Part shown: positions 62,848 to 64,000 of the stretch, one piece after another
Layout of the letters: each line of letters opens with the position of its first letter
How positions within the stretch are numbered: the first letter of the stretch is position 1
DNA from: JAVVHH01 sp964613945
Lineage (GTDB): Bacteria; Pseudomonadota; Alphaproteobacteria; Acetobacterales; Acetobacteraceae
Assembly (NCBI GenBank): GCA_964613945.1
Contig: CAZTJC010000002.1
Coordinates: 1-64,000 of the forward strand
Length of the DNA: 64,000 nucleotides
Direction of reading: 5' to 3'
Position numbers and translations under genes: made by a program
Notes under the pieces: model-generated
Database searches by the model: none
What the model was told of the DNA's origin: nothing
What the model saw: the letters and a program-made list of their open reading frames with translations, nothing else

Positions 62848-64000
62848 ATGTCTGCAACTGAACCCAACCCCAAGCGCGACCTGTTTCTCGCCGACGTCGC
62901 TCTCGTCCAGGCCCAGAACGTCTCCTGGCTGTCCCGCCGCTATGGCTTCACTGGCGCCCTCTCGGAGCAGCATTCGAAGGAGGACCCGCTCGGCATCGAC
63001 ATCGCTCCGCTGCCCTACCTCGATCTTCCCGCCTGGAAACGCTGGACCACGCTGCTCCGGCTGGCCGTCGGCCGCGACGATGCAGCCCGCCAGCGCATCA
63101 AGACCGCCCTCAGCTTCCGCCTTCTCGGCCGCCAACCCGGCGTCACCGCGCTCGCTCCCATCATGGCGCTCGACAGCGACGTGGTCGACGAGAACACCTA
63201 CGCTGCTTGGATCGCCCATTACGACGCGCTCACCGCCGCCGACCGCACCGTCATCGCCACCGCCATCGCCGATCTTCCCCCGCTCCAGGTGCTGGTCATT
63301 GGCACCGCCGACATGGCGCCAATGGTCGCCACGCTCCAGGCCCAGCTTTACCCCGACTGGACCGCCCTCTTCCTCCGCGATGCCCCCCTGTCGCCTGCCG
63401 ACGCCGCCATGCTGGCGACCGATCCGCGCCTGGCCGCCGTCGCCCCGGCAGATTTCTCGGATTATCCGCCCGCTCCCTATACGGTCGTCCTCGATGCCGG
63501 CGTCACCCTGCGCCCCGAAACCCTCTTCGTCTTCGCCGACGCTGCCCGCGCCAACCCGGCCTGGCGCCTCATCTACGCTGACGAGGACCGCCTCACCGAA
63601 ACTGCCACCGGCCCCGAGCGTCACGCCCCGATCTTCAAGCCCGTCTTCGCCCCCGAGCTGAACCGCCGCATGGCCTATCTCGGCGCCTGCATCTGCGTCC
63701 GCACCGCCGACCTTGCACCACCGACGCTACCGATCGAGGAATGGGCCGCCACACTCGCGGCCTCCCTCGACCCCGCCGTCGTCGGCCGTCTCTCCCGCAT
63801 CCTCTCGCACCGTCCCGCTGGCACCCCCGAGACTCCGCTGCGCGACGCCCCGGCGCCCGACTGGCCCGAGCCCACCGTCGCGATCGTCATCCCCACCCGC
63901 AATCATGCCGCACTCCTCGGCGCCTGCATCGACTCCATCCGCACGATCACCGCCTACCCGCCCGACAAGCTGCACATCGTCGTCATCGACAACGGCTCGG
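62848..64000 (+). CDS. Two-domain GT2-type glycosyltransferase, partial
   Basis: Probably adds sugars to a surface polysaccharide. 384 codons are present; the 3' end is beyond the window. The first part (about residues 60-330) resembles a degenerate GT-A domain with YADEDR at 243-248 and FKPVFAPEL. A second, canonical GT2 domain starts about residue 344 (VAIVIPTRNHAALLGACIDSI). In-frame ATG 62842 is an alternative start. Such tandem enzymes are common in rhamnan/O-antigen and capsule clusters, which may follow to the right. Confidence 0.83.
   Translation, partial: MSATEPNPKRDLFLADVALVQAQNVSWLSRRYGFTGALSEQHSKEDPLGIDIAPLPYLDLPAWKRWTTLLRLAVGRDDAARQRIKTALSFRLLGRQPGVTALAPIMALDSDVVDENTYAAWIAHYDALTAADRTVIATAIADLPPLQVLVIGTADMAPMVATLQAQLYPDWTALFLRDAPLSPADAAMLATDPRLAAVAPADFSDYPPAPYTVVLDAGVTLRPETLFVFADAARANPAWRLIYADEDRLTETATGPERHAPIFKPVFAPELNRRMAYLGACICVRTADLAPPTLPIEEWAATLAASLDPAVVGRLSRILSHRPAGTPETPLRDAPAPDWPEPTVAIVIPTRNHAALLGACIDSIRTITAYPPDKLHIVVIDNGS

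Overview
The window is high-GC (roughly two-thirds G+C), densely packed chromosomal DNA from an alphaproteobacterium. The lineage evidence is a PopZ-type polar organiser (DUF2497), a DUF1489 gene, the pcm-tolC-popZ-valS and dgt-erpA-xth neighbourhoods, and a LexA operator of the alphaproteobacterial GTTC-N7-GTTC form. The 103-residue gene beside that operator and the metabolic mix (PHA synthase, several molybdo-flavo-iron oxidoreductases) suggest Rhodospirillales, perhaps Acetobacteraceae; this is inference from gene content. I saw no insertion sequence, prophage, CRISPR array or rRNA. There is one tRNA, tRNA-Cys(GCA). No gene-free stretch exceeds 300 bases.

Layout. 1-8450 (minus): a tight seven-gene run from a 2-hydroxycarboxylate (citrate/malate) transporter through an isocitrate-dehydrogenase-like enzyme, a ThDP 2-keto-acid enzyme, a Zn alcohol dehydrogenase and class III PHA synthase (phaE, phaC) to a propionate-type CoA-transferase cut by the window edge. 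8597-10108 (minus): aspartase. 10261-13979 (plus): a PaoABC-like aldehyde oxidoreductase without an export signal. 14077-19576: MFS exporter, MAPEG protein, cardiolipin synthase, vanadium-haloperoxidase/PAP2 protein and GT9 glycosyltransferase. 19702-27830 (plus): dnaB, mlaE, mlaF, an AT-richer two-gene HEPN-like insert, radA, cvpA, purF and an SDR gene. 27883-33536: DUF1489, an exported unknown, a Na+/H+ antiporter, an orphan phnM, a small gene with a LexA box, an S24 repressor and a DUF1194 protein. 33541-37364 (minus): a second PaoABC set with a Tat-like signal on its FeS subunit. 37470-40088 (minus): rpsF-rpsR-rplI-cfa. 40217-41002: class II amidotransferase. 41185-47026 (plus): fabD-fabG-acpP-fabF-mltG-yicC-gmk. 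47044-52044 (minus): an acyl-CoA operon of DUF35 protein, thiolase-like protein, NDP-forming acyl-CoA synthetase and two CoA-transferase subunits. 52092-62196: dgt, erpA, xth, psiE-like, ilvD, valS, popZ, tolC and pcm. 62363-64000: tRNA-Cys, a small unknown gene and the start of a two-domain GT2 glycosyltransferase.

The most interesting unit is the first operon. Its gene order fits a complete route: import citrate, form 2-oxoglutarate, decarboxylate it to succinate semialdehyde, reduce that to 4-hydroxybutyrate, activate it with CoA and polymerise it. That chemistry is inferred from families and order and would be new as a single native operon. Other leads are the HEPN-like pair between mlaF and radA, the thiolase-like protein with no nucleophilic Cys paired with a Cys-free DUF35 protein, the LexA-box gene, the orphan phnM, and duplicated PaoABC complexes that probably act in different compartments.
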